Below, in pieces: positions 21,339 through 31,781 of a DNA stretch of 64,000 nt (the stretch's first letter is position 1; every line of letters begins with the position of its first letter). Source of the stretch: Ditylenchus dipsaci (Eukaryota; Nematoda; Chromadorea; Rhabditida; Anguinidae); NCBI GenBank assembly GCA_004194705.1, contig SADC01000907.1:248001-312000 (forward strand). Reading direction: 5' to 3'. Both the position numbers and the translations under genes were made by a program. The notes beneath the pieces are model-generated. The model saw nothing but the letters and a program-made list of their open reading frames with translations, was not told the DNA's origin and did not search any database.

Positions 21339-23767
21339 ATGGGTGTTTCAGCATGTATGAAGTGCGGAGAAGTGGTTGTTTCCAAAGAAAACTGTGACTA
21401 TAGCAGTTTTTTGGGTAGGGGTAGATGTGGAGAATCTAGCGTCAGTTATGGTCTAAGCCCGACCCAATGTGCTCAAGCCACTGTTCAATGTGCTAGTGAT
21501 AATACTGACACCACAGCTGATAAAAACATTTCTGTTTTGGGAGCTACAGTGCCTTCCGCGGATGGCGAAAATGTGTAAGATTATTTGAAATTAAGAGTTA
21601 CGATCAACAAAGAAACCTCGCAAGCTTGTTTTTTCATGCGCCTGGAGAGTTCGGTGTCATTGGAAAGCCAGTATACGACTTTCAATCAAATCCGTTAGTA
21701 TCTGGGGTCTATAGCCAAAAAAGGTTGGATAAAAAGGATGGTAAAGTATTCAAAATGACAGGGGATTATATTATTTTTTATTTTCTTCCAATTCATTTGA
21801 TTTTTAACTAAATGCCTTTAATGGGCTCTTACATTAATGTGATCTCAGATCAACGTAACCTTTTTTTCGGTTCCTTTTTACTTTAATCGAGGGCTTGACT
21901 GAAGTTTCTTTCGTATTTTCGTGCCAAATATATAAAAAAGGTGCAAAGAAACTTAATCTAGAAAAGTCATTAAATAATTTTTTAAATTTAATGTTTTGAT
22001 AGGATTTTCTATATATTTACTAGCCTTTTTATCAAACTCTTTGGACTATGGGCGCGAGATCTTAAAAAATTTAATTAAAAGTCATATACTGTCTGTCCAG
22101 TAAGACGAAGCTTTCCTGGGTGAGTGAAAAACAAGCTTGCGAAGTTACCGTGTAAGATCACAAATAGGAGCAAAATTAAAAATAGTGCTGCATAAAAAGG
22201 GTGAAAAGCTATATGATTTGACTGGGAAATTAATTTATGTATCCACAATTTATACATTTTCAGCACTTCCATCCAACTAATACCTCAAAAAGCAGCATCT
22301 TCAACCAGCTTGATTCTAGTGTGTGGCGAAGATTCTCAATGGATTGTGGAACGACAAAGTGATGACTCGGCCTCCAAAAGTGCAGTGAAAATAACAAACC
22401 CTGCAGTCATGCACTGTATAACAGGTGAAGACACCAACCCACCTACATCCACACTTGAGCCCCAACCAGAAACTGGCGGGGATGTGGTAGTGCAGTCAGT
22501 CGTCAAACCAACTAATCCTAATTTTAATGCAGCTGCATTAAAAGATTTTCTTGAAAAGTCAACATCTGCAATTGTGGGCAATGTGAAGTCACTTGGTGAA
22601 ACTTTTAGGACATTTGGAAGTGCAGATATAAAGGTTAGTGTTACATCTCATCTATAGTCAAACGCCGGACTAACGTAACCTTACATTTACGTAACCCCGG
22701 ATTAACTTTACATTTTTTAGTCCGTTGAAGTTACTTTAATCCAGGGTTCGACTATAGTTTCTTTTGTATTTAGGTGCCAAACATGTAAAAAAATTAAATC
22801 TAATACCAAACAAATTTCAATGACAAGTTCACAAAATTAGATATAGTGGCGCTGTGGAAGCCTATAAGTATCTTTAGGCAACAGGTGAATATATCAACTA
22901 GTGTAGTAATGGTAGAGTCACATTTCATTTCGCGTTTTCAAATACGTATTCGTTACTTTAACTGAAAAATACAAATTTAAATAAAATTTCAAAGGTTAAA
23001 ATAAATTCTTAGCATCATATTGTAGCGCAGCTCAAGCGCTACAAAATCTATGTTACAAAATGCTTTTTGAAGATCTCAATGTTGAGATATGGCTTTTCGG
23101 AAAAAATTAATTTCTTGAAAAAATGACTAAATTCCAAAAAATTAGGAAAACTTGCATTTTAGTCATTTTTCCATAAAATAGACATAGAAGTTGAAGGAAA
23201 AAGTTTAAAAAAAAACAATTTTGACTGAAATAGTTTTTAAAAAAATACCTTTCAGACTCCATAAAAGCTGCGAAACAAAATGTCGCGAAATGAAATGTGA
23301 CCCTACCGTAGGAATGTCGACTAGATAAGTCGATCTCGACTTTTCAGACTACTAACTTCTCAGAAACTAAAAATCGGCTGCAACACTGTAAACCACCCAA
23401 TTATTTTTTGATTAGTGAGAGCTAACTAAGAAAGCCAAGCAGAATGTTCGAGGATACAATGAATTTATCACATGATGAATTTAAGAGAAGGCTGAAAATA
23501 ATTTAACATCGCCCGTGTCACTATAATGAGTTTTGACTGCAGTACAATTCACATTGGTGTAACAAAAATTAGCTATGCAAGTTTAAAATTGGTATTCAAA
23601 ATATCTTCTTTTTGGCATTTCAATAAATATTTTCAATGATTGCGTAAAATTTTCAGCCGTCTTCTCACTCACAAGGTAACCACAAAAGAAGCAGAAGAAA
23701 ACAAAAATTGCGGATAATGACAACAACAAACACACAACAAGCAGAGAGGACAGTGGGACAGAGATAG
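21339..23767 (+). CDS. Unrecognised gene, Cys/Ser-rich N-terminus
   Basis: Exon 1 starts MGVSACMKCGEVVV near 21339 and runs to about 21576. Exon 2 (21625-21739) encodes GEFGVIGKPVYDFQSNPLVS and joins in phase. Exon 3 (about 22265-22633) encodes LILVCGEDSQWIVERQSDDS and FNAAALKDFLEKSTSAIVGN. The last exon (about 23658-23767) has a basic tail, HKRSRRKQKLRI, and TAG. The exon 2-3 junction does not join cleanly: the best acceptor leaves the wrong phase, so a base may be missing. No family is recognised. A 1.4-kb hAT-like element ends 16 bases before the ATG, and introns hold further repeats. Confidence 0.45.
22655..22754. repeat. Short TAGTCAAACG MITE
   Basis: About 100 bases in the intron after exon 3 of the 21339 gene, with inverted ends TAGTCAAACGCCGGACTAAC and TAGTCGAACCCTGGATTAA. 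It is a diverged short member of the CAGTC class. A possible further relic lies at about 21835-21900 (ATCAACGTAACC...GAGGGCTTGACTG). Confidence 0.6.
22912..23307. repeat. Foldback repeat, TAGGGTCACATTTCATTTCG ends
   Basis: Inverted ends GAGTCACATTTCATTTCGCG (about 22916) and CGCGAAATGAAATGTGACCC (about 23283-23302) bracket about 390 bases. The interior contains TTGTAGCGCAGCTCAAGCGC and TTGAGATATGGCTTTTCGG. Similar interior words occur at about 61790-61880 (TTGTAGCGCACTTCAGAGC), so the family is dispersed. Confidence 0.6.
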
Positions 23768-25367
23768 GACTAGATAGGACTCAGATAGCTACTGCACCAG
23801 ACACCAAAGCGCTGCTTAACACATTCTTCGATTCTAATGCCAATAAAAACAACAACTTTTTGACTAGATAAAAACAAAATTTATTTTTCAAAACTTATTT
23901 TTTGATAATTGTTAGTATTTTTTAATATATTTGTTTAAAAATGTTTTTTAATTAAATCAATAAAAGAACCTGAAAATTAAGAGGAACGTGACTTCGTGAA
24001 AGACTTTTTAAAAAATTTCTGCCTCATTTTTTCCCTTGCTTATTTTAAATCTTCGTTATCAAAATATGATGAAAAATAGCGTTTTAGATTTTTTTTTAAT
24101 TAGGTGACAACGTATTGCAAATAGTGTAGATAAAATATCTTAAACTTTTTGTGTGTGTGATTTGGTGATATTTGTATTGTATGTGACAGAAACTACAGAG
24201 CACAAACTTATTTAATTTATTTTTCTTCCTTTTTTGTTGTCACTTCAACTGATAGACGACATTAGTAAGATACGACCATGTTTAACTGGGAAAAAGAAAT
24301 CTTACATTGATTTGTCAAAAGAAGGCAGGGAAGTATTTTTTTATTGTGATTTGAAGTTGAACTTTTGCTACTATTATTGTTGGTAAGAAACATAGATTTC
24401 ACTCCATTCTTTTATTGCAATTTCACACAACTATGTATTTTCATAAAAATGTAGAACCAAAATTATTATTTTGTTGTTCATTTCAATTTTTGACATGTAA
24501 ATTAATTTTGTACATACTGATATACCTGGCGAGTTCGGTCTCACCTGTAGTTTACGGGAGTGGACTTTACTTACCCTTTAGCTTCATTCTAAGTCTCAGT
24601 CTTCTTAGTATAAGTCTTGGTCTCAGTCTAAGTCGCTGCCGTGAATGACCAATAAAGGAGAAGCACCATGATGCTCCATCTTTTTTGAAAAAAAATATAC
24701 TAGGGTATCCATCTGTCTTTTTAATAAAGATTTGTTCTTTTTTCGGAAGCCCAAGTTTTTTCATTTTTAAAATTTTAGATATTTAACATATAGATAGATA
24801 TTAATAGGTAATATATATATATTAGATATTTCAATTTCAAGATCTTTTTTATCGCTTCAAATTGGCAATGAGCACTGGATAAAATGATCCTTTTTGTTCA
24901 AAAATGGTCAAAATGTCCTTTTTTAAATTTTGAAGTTGATGCCCTGCAATATATCCTTAATAGAAAAACCGCAGTCTCTAAAAAATACCCATGCATTTAT
25001 CCAAAAATAACAATGTTTATGTGATCCCAGTTGAATAGACGAAAAATGTAACGAATCCTTTATAGAACTTTGGCTAACGACTGAGGATAAATTTCATGCT
25101 CAGCATCAAATTTAATTTTAAAAATCAAATCAAATCCATAGTCTTGACTTTTAGTAGTATGAAAGTATGACAAACCATAGTCTTGACTTTTAGTAGTATG
25201 AAAGTATGACAAAACTAGATGAGAAAAAATTGCAGACTACACATGAGCAAAATTTGCAGGCTACAGTTCCTTATAAAGAAATATTTACAATAAATGTCAA
25301 CAATAAATTTGCGCAAATTTAGGTAAAAACTTTGCCTACAATCAGTTTTTCTGTCAACTACTACAAA
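23768..25367. other. Intergenic region with hAT-like and tandem repeats
   Basis: AATAAA near 23960 probably ends the preceding transcript. About 24700-24950 resembles the AAGGAC/CACTGGATAAAATG repeat family of the element at 19908, but its ends are lost. A 39-base unit beginning CCATAGTCTTGACTTTTAGT is present twice in tandem (25136-25174 and 25175-25213). No supported exon was found. Confidence 0.5.
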
Positions 25368-26750
25368 ATGGATCTATTCGGGCTATACTCAATTTGGTTG
25401 ACCATATTCTCTTTATGCTTCACCTTTTTGCCATTGTGGGTCTATTTTGATTTTGAAATGATATATAAGCAGGCGTGAAAAGCGAAAAGTGTGTCAAGAA
25501 ATAAATTTTTTCCTGAGTTGAATTTAGAAGAAAAAACGAAATTCGGCCCAGAGAAAAAGTTACGGCCCTTTAAAGTGTAGTGAATTTCTTGACGCACCTG
25601 TAAAATTAACCTTATTTTATTTGGGTTTGTTAGAATTTTGTTCAATAGATCAAGCCCTTCGATCACTATTTACTTCGTTACCGAAAACCGAAAATATATT
25701 AATAGTCACACAAAATCAGCGATAAAAAGTGAAAAAAAAGTTTCGTTCACTTTTTATTCCTGATCTTGTAGGCTAATTTATATGCTTTTGGTGTCATTGC
25801 ATAATAAAACGTTGTCGTAAATCTTTATGAATTGAACTGAATTGTGACCATCACATATAAAAAGTAAGTAAGCTTTTAATTTTCACCCCTAATAGAGCGA
25901 GCATGCCTCTTAAAATAAAAAAACTTATAATTTGAAGGTTTGTTGTCAAAGATTGGAAAGCAAGAGGCTCAGCCGAAGGTTTTTCCTCAGTCGGGTTTGT
26001 TCTACCAGTGCTAATGATGTCTTGCTGGTGCAAATTTGGACTGCTCACCAATGTAAACTCTTTAGGCACATTTTTTTTATTAGTCAACTTGGTTGCAGGA
26101 CAAAATGAACATTTATCTTAACGCCTTCAATTTGTTCTTTTTCGCCTTCTACATCCTTGCTTTCGCCTATTATCAACCAAAAAGAGTATTTTAACTTTCA
26201 TTATGAAGTTTTTCGTTGAAAAAATATATTTCAGAAATATTTGTATGGACAGCTGATATCGTTGGCAGTTACATTATATGCTGTGTTTACCTATGTGAAT
26301 AGCCATCCAAGTGAACGTCAACCAGACCTGATGGCAGCTATTGCAGCAGCGACCCAGATAGTTGGTTTAGCTGGTGGTATTTACGACATTGTAATTTTTT
26401 TTCTTTATAACAATCATATAGTGAAGAAATATATTTATTTCAGAAAAGAGCGATCAGTCTACAGACCACAGAATACATCCCTGCAGCCATCCAGTTCGGC
26501 ATATTCTTGCTCACCGTTCAATGGACCATATTTGGAATTTGGGTTGGGAACTATTATATGACTGTACGTATACGTTTTGTTATTGAAAATCAACAAAAAA
26601 TTGAAGACTGATTTATTATAGGTAGCAAACATAGCTGGTTTGGCTGTTAATGTGGTGACACTAGTGCTGTATGTGGTCTATCCACCTAAAACTTGGGTCG
26701 TCCCTATCTTCGGTGTTGGTGGTGACGAAGGCAAAAAGAAGAAGATCTGA
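25368..26750 (+). CDS. SWEET (SLC50) sugar transporter
   Basis: Facilitative sugar uniporter of seven membrane spans, two MtN3/saliva triple-helix bundles joined by a linker helix. Exons 25368-25435, 25938-26052, 26099-26185, 26235-26390, 26444-26563 and 26622-26750 keep one frame and give 224 residues, the usual family length. Visible landmarks are FSLCFTFLPLF in TM1, GSAEGFSSVGFVLPVLMMSC (TM2), a TND-N motif in TM3 (LLTNDKMNIYLNAFNLF), and the second repeat RAISLQTTEYIPAAIQFGIF with VANIAGLAVNVVTLVLYVVY. The pattern is closest to nematode SWEETs. The short lysine-rich C-tail ends KKKKI. The first intron contains a foldback repeat (about 25470-25603). Confidence 0.92.
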
Positions 26751-27091
26751 TTAAAACAATATAATTGTGAGGAAACCATTCTATTCAGATTATACGTACC
26801 AGCTTTCTTAAAAAACTAGTTTATTTTCATTTAATATTTAATGAGTCAGACCCAGACGGCTGTTATAGCCCTATGATTTGCAAGTGCTAGAATGTATGTA
26901 CTAATTTGTATGCAGCTCGGTTTAGTGACTCTAATTGCCTTTATATTGCCGTATAAAATGCAACATCTTGCCCTAATAAAATACTTTATTGGTGGAATGA
27001 AACAAATTTATCACAATTTGACAAAAAAGATGATTTTGTATTATAAAACCAAGTGTCCCATAGAATCACGTAAGAAGTAGGAGATTTTCTT
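26751..27091. other. Convergent intergenic spacer
   Basis: Space between the SWEET stop and the gluconokinase stop on the opposite strand. A 62-codon open frame at 26892-27080 starts hydrophobic, but I see no splice structure or family, so it is not called. AATAAA-like signals are present. Confidence 0.35.
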
Positions 27092-28221
27092 TCACATCGC
27101 TTTTAATTTTTGCACAATTGATTTAACCACCTCTTCTTCGGATCCATTCGCATCTACAACGAGCAGGTTAGGCTCTTGTTTTGCTTCCTCCTCATTTTTC
27201 GGTAATTCCAATATACTCAGCTGTGAATCAAGCACTTCGAATTTTAAAAGAAAAAATATTTATCTCTATTTTTAAAGGTTGTGAGACTCACAGTTTATCC
27301 GTGCAAAATGAGCTGGTCTGTTTTTGATTCTCTGCTCGAGTTCCTCTCTTTTGACTTTTAATATCACAATGACACATTCTTCGGGAGTTTTGTTGTCTAT
27401 CAGTGTGTCACGGTACATACGTTTTAGAGCAGAACAGGCAAGTACAACATTTGAGTTGTTTTGCTGGTAAAAATTTTTCACCTCAACAAGTCTTTGAAGC
27501 CATGGGAAACGATCTTCGTCTGTTAAAATTAGCTTTTATTCTAAGTCTTTACAATAAAAACTTTTTATAAAGAATCTTTAGCAGATTTTTGAAAGAGGTG
27601 AAATTTTTCGATACCGTGCTCCTCAAAATTTGGCTTTGTGAATAGACTAATGAGCACTTCTAAATGGACAAAGTTTTTTTGGTGATTTCTGCACCAAAAA
27701 AGCTTTGACTTTTTTTTGGTGCAAAAATTAGCTGGTGCAAAAAACTTTTATTCCGCGCTTCCAAACGTCCTTTATTCAAAGATTTGTCCTTTATTTGAAG
27801 CCCGAAATCCTTAGAATTTTTGAGATTTCACGTCAAAATCTTTATTTTCGGTACTCAAAATCTATTAAGCACTGGATAAAATGGCACTTTTTAGCCAAAT
27901 GTACTTTATTTTATAAAATGTCCTTTATTTCAAAATTTTGAGTTGGGAGCCTTGCTTTTATTGATGTGAATCAAATTGTTTATGTGCAATTTGCAGTCTT
28001 GATAAACAAACCATTTAATGGACAACCACTGGCCATTTTGTCCTTGCTTTCCTCGCTGTGATAATCGTCGCCATCACAGACTTCGTAGCCAAGCCCTTCA
28101 GCCACTTTCCGAGCAATTGTAGATTTTCCGGAACCACATGTTCCTCCAATTACTACAAAGAATTGTATACTAACCCTGTACTATAAAATTGGAATTCTTT
28201 ACCAATAAAAGGTGGAATCAT
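27092..28221 (-). CDS. Gluconokinase (thermoresistant GntK/IdnK family)
   Basis: ATP-dependent kinase that makes 6-phosphogluconate from gluconate. Four minus-strand exons, 28221-28203, 28152-28012, 27519-27292 and 27234-27092, join in phase to 176 residues, the family length. The P-loop is GGTCGSGKST near the N-terminus, followed by EVCDGDDYHS (substrate-binding Asp-Asp), the KMASGCPLN motif and DEDRFPWLQ, all signature blocks of gluconokinase. NVVLACSALKRMYRD and VKREELEQRIKNRPAHF complete the P-loop kinase fold. The intron between exons 2 and 3 is enlarged by a small hAT-like MITE. Confidence 0.93.
27753..27954. repeat. hAT-like MITE in gluconokinase intron, 8-bp TSD
   Basis: A 202-base element related to 19908-21322 (words AAACGTCCTTTATTC, GTACTCAAAATCT, CACTGGATAAAATGGC, GAGTTGGGAGCC). 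The octamer CTTTTATT occurs directly on both sides (27745-27752 and 27955-27962). Ends are slightly degenerate: CCGCGCTTCCAAACG and, in reverse, CAAGGCTCCCAACTC. Confidence 0.8.
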
Positions 28222-29502
28222 TTCAACAGTAGAAAGTAACTAAAGTGGAAACGACTATTGAAAATTATGGCCTCAATCACAAACAATGGGAAAATATCGA
28301 GAACTGATAATAAAGCGGTGTCTTATTGCAGTTTACTTTTCTCTACACAGATTGATTAAAAGTACTGGTAATAATACAAATTATTGATTTTTTCTTTAAA
28401 CTTATCAAACGTCAAAATGTTTCTGATGTGGCCTTTGTATAAAGATCGATAAAAATGAATGGTAAAGATGCGGTGCACGAAGTGAAAACGACGAATAAAA
28501 ACGAAAATGAAGCTTTAAAATTTGAACCCACTCGGGCCTAACAATGTCCGTAACTAAATCTAGAAACAGTTACGGTCGACCTCCGATTTAACGATTCCTA
28601 CAAAGCATCCTTGTATTTTTCACCTCGATTTTTGAAGGCTTTTGCCAGTCGTGTTCGACTAGTCTGGTCCGAAATATCGCAAGGATTCCGATTCCGCCAA
28701 TTTTTCCTGTAAATGAAAACAATTTTGTCAAAAAATCTGCGAGCATTCAATTTAACGTAAAATCTAGGGCCGTAAAATCTAGTAGCCGCGAAAAATTTCG
28801 GCAAAATTGTTGTCATTTACAGAAACGATGGGCGAAATTGGAATCTGTACGATATTTCGCACCAGACTAGCGAATATCATAAGAAGAAATTTAAAAAATC
28901 AAATTAAAAAAGTTTTGGACCCTAGATGGGAACGAACATTTAGAAAGCCGTTTAATCGGGGTTGACTGTACAACGAATTTCTTTCAAATAGTTCAAACGA
29001 TGTTTTGGAAAAAGCTGAAGGAAAAAAGTATGCCTTAGAAGATTGTTGTTTTGATTTTTGGCAGGAGTACACTTTGTCAACTGAGCAAAAAAGTACTTTT
29101 TACAAGATCTGAGAATTTAATAGGCCCTGAAAACAATAGAAAAGGCGAAACTAGTGTGGGAAGAAAATTTTTCGAAAAATTTTTTTTTTGTTTGCCTTGA
29201 TTTTTTTACGTTTACCCCTAAAAGAGGTCGATACAGGACACACCGTTTCAAAATGAAAAAATCTATTTGGTTCATTTTTAGACAAGACGCCAAGATTTTT
29301 CAAAGAATCTTTTTCAAAATTTTTGGATTTTTTTGTTTTGTTGTTTTTCTAATCAAATTTTTCGCAAAAATTAACTTTTTTTCGAAACAAAATTAGGCTC
29401 TATCAACCGTCTACTGCACATACCGCAATACACGAAGCTGATACAGCAACAAATGCTATAAAATTATCCAAAAAGTCAATTTTCCTAGCAGAAAACAGCA
29501 GC
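28222..29502. other. Intergenic region with one MITE
   Basis: Contains the MITE at 28573-28968 and a 28-codon frame at 28455-28541 (MNGKDAVHEVKTTNKNENEA) that could be a first exon but lacks support. The rest is AT-rich, without recognised features. Confidence 0.35.
28573..28968. repeat. CGGTCGACCTCCGATTTAAC MITE
   Basis: A 396-base element between TA dinucleotides with ends CGGTCGACCTCCGATTTAAC and CAGTCAACCCCGATTAAACG. The arms carry the shared block CCTTGTATTTTTCACCTCGA, GTCCGAAATATCGCAAGGAT and TTCCGCCAATTTTTCC. Confidence 0.8.
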
Positions 29503-30047
29503 TTATTCAAAACTCAAATCAATAAAATCCTCTACATCAAAACATCTTAATTCCGTATCGTACAATGTATCCCGCACATAAGACTTCTCAATAATTTGCT
29601 GCTGTATTTTCATCCGCTCCCGAATGCTAGCTAGGCTTCTCTCATCCTTGTTCACTATGGCGTGCAACGCTACTATTGACTGCTCTTAATGACCCCGATA
29701 AAAGACCCCAAATCCATGCTGACGCATAAACCTTCCTACATGCGAACGCAAATAGTGACCTTTTGGAGAAACTGATGATTGTGAAAAGTTTTCCTAGATT
29801 TTCCATATGTCCATACAGAGCGCTGAGAAATTTCAAGTCTCCGGTTGCAAACCTAAGATAAAAGAGAATTTTACTAACAAACTAAGGAACTAGCCGGTTT
29901 TTCTTCTTCACCGACGAAAATAGACTGAAATAAAAATTGATCAAAGAGGACGTTCTTCTTTCTTCTTCGACGCTTTTACAACTTACAAGCTCTAGCTCAG
30001 CGGAAATCTGCTGAAGATGTTGACGAACTTGATGGGTCAATGTGCAC
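29503..30047 (-). CDS. Unrecognised minus-strand gene, 3' part
   Basis: Three minus-strand exons with good splice sites (about 30047-29989, 29851-29761 and 29738-29503) end in TAA at 29503. Joined, they read CTLTHQVRQHLQQISAELEL, then VCNRRLEISQRSVWTYGKSR, then SLASIRERMKIQQQIIEKSY and RCFDVEDFIDLSFE. The helical, charged character suggests a coiled-coil-like protein; no family is recognised. In the last exon the frame must shift by one at AAG-AG near 29686, otherwise an in-frame TAA interrupts it. This matches the one-base losses seen elsewhere. Further exons upstream (about 30090-30230) are possible. Confidence 0.45.
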
Positions 30048-30333
30048 CTGTAAGTATGTATAAAAGGCTTAAATGCCAAAAATTGTTTCTTTATTTATCT
30101 TGATGAGCTCTGACTTCAGTTAGTTTCTTAGCCCCCTTATATTGATATACAAAAGCCTTTGACCAATGTAAGGATTGTTGCGTTCAATCGAACGACATTT
30201 CCAGTCGAGACAATAGGTTTCCCAAAGAAACCTATTGCAGCCTTTAATAGTCCCAGATTTCAATAAGTTAATACAAAGCCAGATTTGTCTTGTCCATATT
30301 TGGTCAATAGAACGGGTCTAGTTTCAAAGTCAT

Positions 30334-30599
30334 TACCGTATATTCTCGATTAGAAGGCCCTCTCTAATAGAAGGCCCCTCTCTAATAGAAGGCCCCCTTT
30401 GAGAACCTATATATCAGCCTAGAAAAAGAAATTCGCAAATCTGTTTTTCGCGTTTTCTTAGTTAACACGAGCTTACCTGATTCCACTTTTAAAATTTTGG
30501 TTGAGCACGCAAAAATCTCAAAATCGACCCAAATTTTTTCCGACTTTTTTAGGGTTGAAAAATAGAAGGCCCGGGCCTTCTAATAGAGAATATACGGTA
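30334..30599. repeat. TACCGTAT-ended MITE
   Basis: A 266-base element with inverted ends TACCGTATATTCTCGATTAG and TACCGTATATTCTCTATTAG. The word TAATAGAAGGCCCC is repeated inside the left arm. The interior shares GAGCTTACCTGATTCC, TTTTGGTTGAGCACGC and GGGTTGAAAAATA with copies at about 36500-36733 and 63488-63625. The copy at about 46911-47110 shares only the end type. Confidence 0.75.
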
Positions 30600-30614
30600 T
30601 TCTAATTTTGGATC

Positions 30615-31430
30615 TTGATTTTGTTAGCTGCTCTATTGATGATGTCTGCCAATAAGGTTAGTAAAAGCTCTATTAAATCCAGTTTTGCGCAATCAGTCGA
30701 GATCACTCCTGATCATAAGACGCTCATCTCCAGTCTCATTCAAGGTTTACAGTACGCTGTTTCAAACTTGAATACTCCAGATTTAATAGGGGTCAAAGCC
30801 CAGTTGCAATCTCTATTTAGCGCTCCTCCTCTCCAGTCCTCTCCAGACGACGAGATCCTGATTTCTCTCGAGGATGATCTTGATATTCCAGTTTATGCTC
30901 CAGATCTTAAGTTTAAGCCTAAGAAGGCGCCTTCTCTATTTCCAGATTTACATGATGGATCGACTCTGCCTGGATCTTCCGAAGTGTGCGAAATGGCTCA
31001 TCGGGATTCCCTCCGCATGGTTTCGTTCTCCGCCTCCAGTCCGCGCTCCCACTTGCAATACGAAGAGGGCAATGTGTCTCCAGCTGTGGCTTCTTTGATG
31101 GGCACCTCAAGTGCATGGGAATGGCTACAGATGACCTACTCAGACTCCGATGGTGAGGAAGCAGAAGAAGTTCCAGTATCTAGTTCTCATATTATTAATC
31201 CTACAGTCTGTACTCCCATTCCCTGTACTCCGTGTTGTACCAATAAAGATACCCAGTCTATTGGCACGAACGTGCCCTTGTTCACTGGTAGCCCTCGGTT
31301 GCAGTGGCCTTGTTTACTCCAACGAGTCATTCCAACCCTCTTTATGCGTGCAGAAATCAGTACTCTGGACGCCTCTTTAGCATCCTTTTTCATCGCTTTT
31401 TCAACTTCTTTTTCCTTTTCTATAACGTAG
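30615..31430 (+). CDS. Disordered Ser/Pro/Asp-rich protein (uncertain)
   Basis: An uninterrupted 271-codon frame, the longest in the window. It begins shortly after the MITE ending at 30599 and ends in TAG at 31428-31430, with AATAAA near 31487. Composition is low-complexity: SFAQSVEITPDHKTLISS, an acidic run (EILISLEDDLDIPVYAPD) and a conserved-looking block, AWEWLQMTYSDSDGEEAEEV. The last 50 residues are hydrophobic and less protein-like, so the true frame may change before the end. The start could be at 30615 or the later MMS at 30639. No domain is recognised. Confidence 0.45.
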   Translation: MILLAALLMMSANKVSKSSIKSSFAQSVEITPDHKTLISSLIQGLQYAVSNLNTPDLIGVKAQLQSLFSAPPLQSSPDDEILISLEDDLDIPVYAPDLKFKPKKAPSLFPDLHDGSTLPGSSEVCEMAHRDSLRMVSFSASSPRSHLQYEEGNVSPAVASLMGTSSAWEWLQMTYSDSDGEEAEEVPVSSSHIINPTVCTPIPCTPCCTNKDTQSIGTNVPLFTGSPRLQWPCLLQRVIPTLFMRAEISTLDASLASFFIAFSTSFSFSIT

Positions 31431-31549
31431 CTTTAAAATGTGGCTTGGCAACAACACACGAAAAAGTAACCTTACAGCCAAGCGAAAATAAATTTTTGTT
31501 TAATAGCATTACCGTGTTTTACTTTAAAAAATTAAGCAATTCAGGGACA

Positions 31550-31712
31550 CGGATAATTCACCCACGGGGCCGATTCACCCCCGACCGATTGATCTTCAGC
31601 CGATTCACACTACGTGTACGCAGAGCAAGTCAAAGTCAAGGTCAAATCGGCCTGAGAGTGAATCGGTCGGGTGATCGGCTCCGGCGGTGGACCGGCGGGG
31701 GCTGAATTCTCG
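31550..31712. repeat. GC-rich palindromic patch (CGATTCACC words)
   Basis: An island far richer in G+C than its surroundings. Words such as GGGGCCGATTCACCC, GACCGATTGATC and GAATCGGTCGGGTGATCGG face each other in part. Similar CGAATCGGCC words occur at the right end of the element at 50645-51352. Probably a transposon end or small foldback; it lies between convergent genes. Confidence 0.4.
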
Positions 31713-31781
31713 CACATCCAGCAATTCAAGCTCACTTTATTGACTGAACAATCAAAATTTACAACAACACCAGAACAGTAT

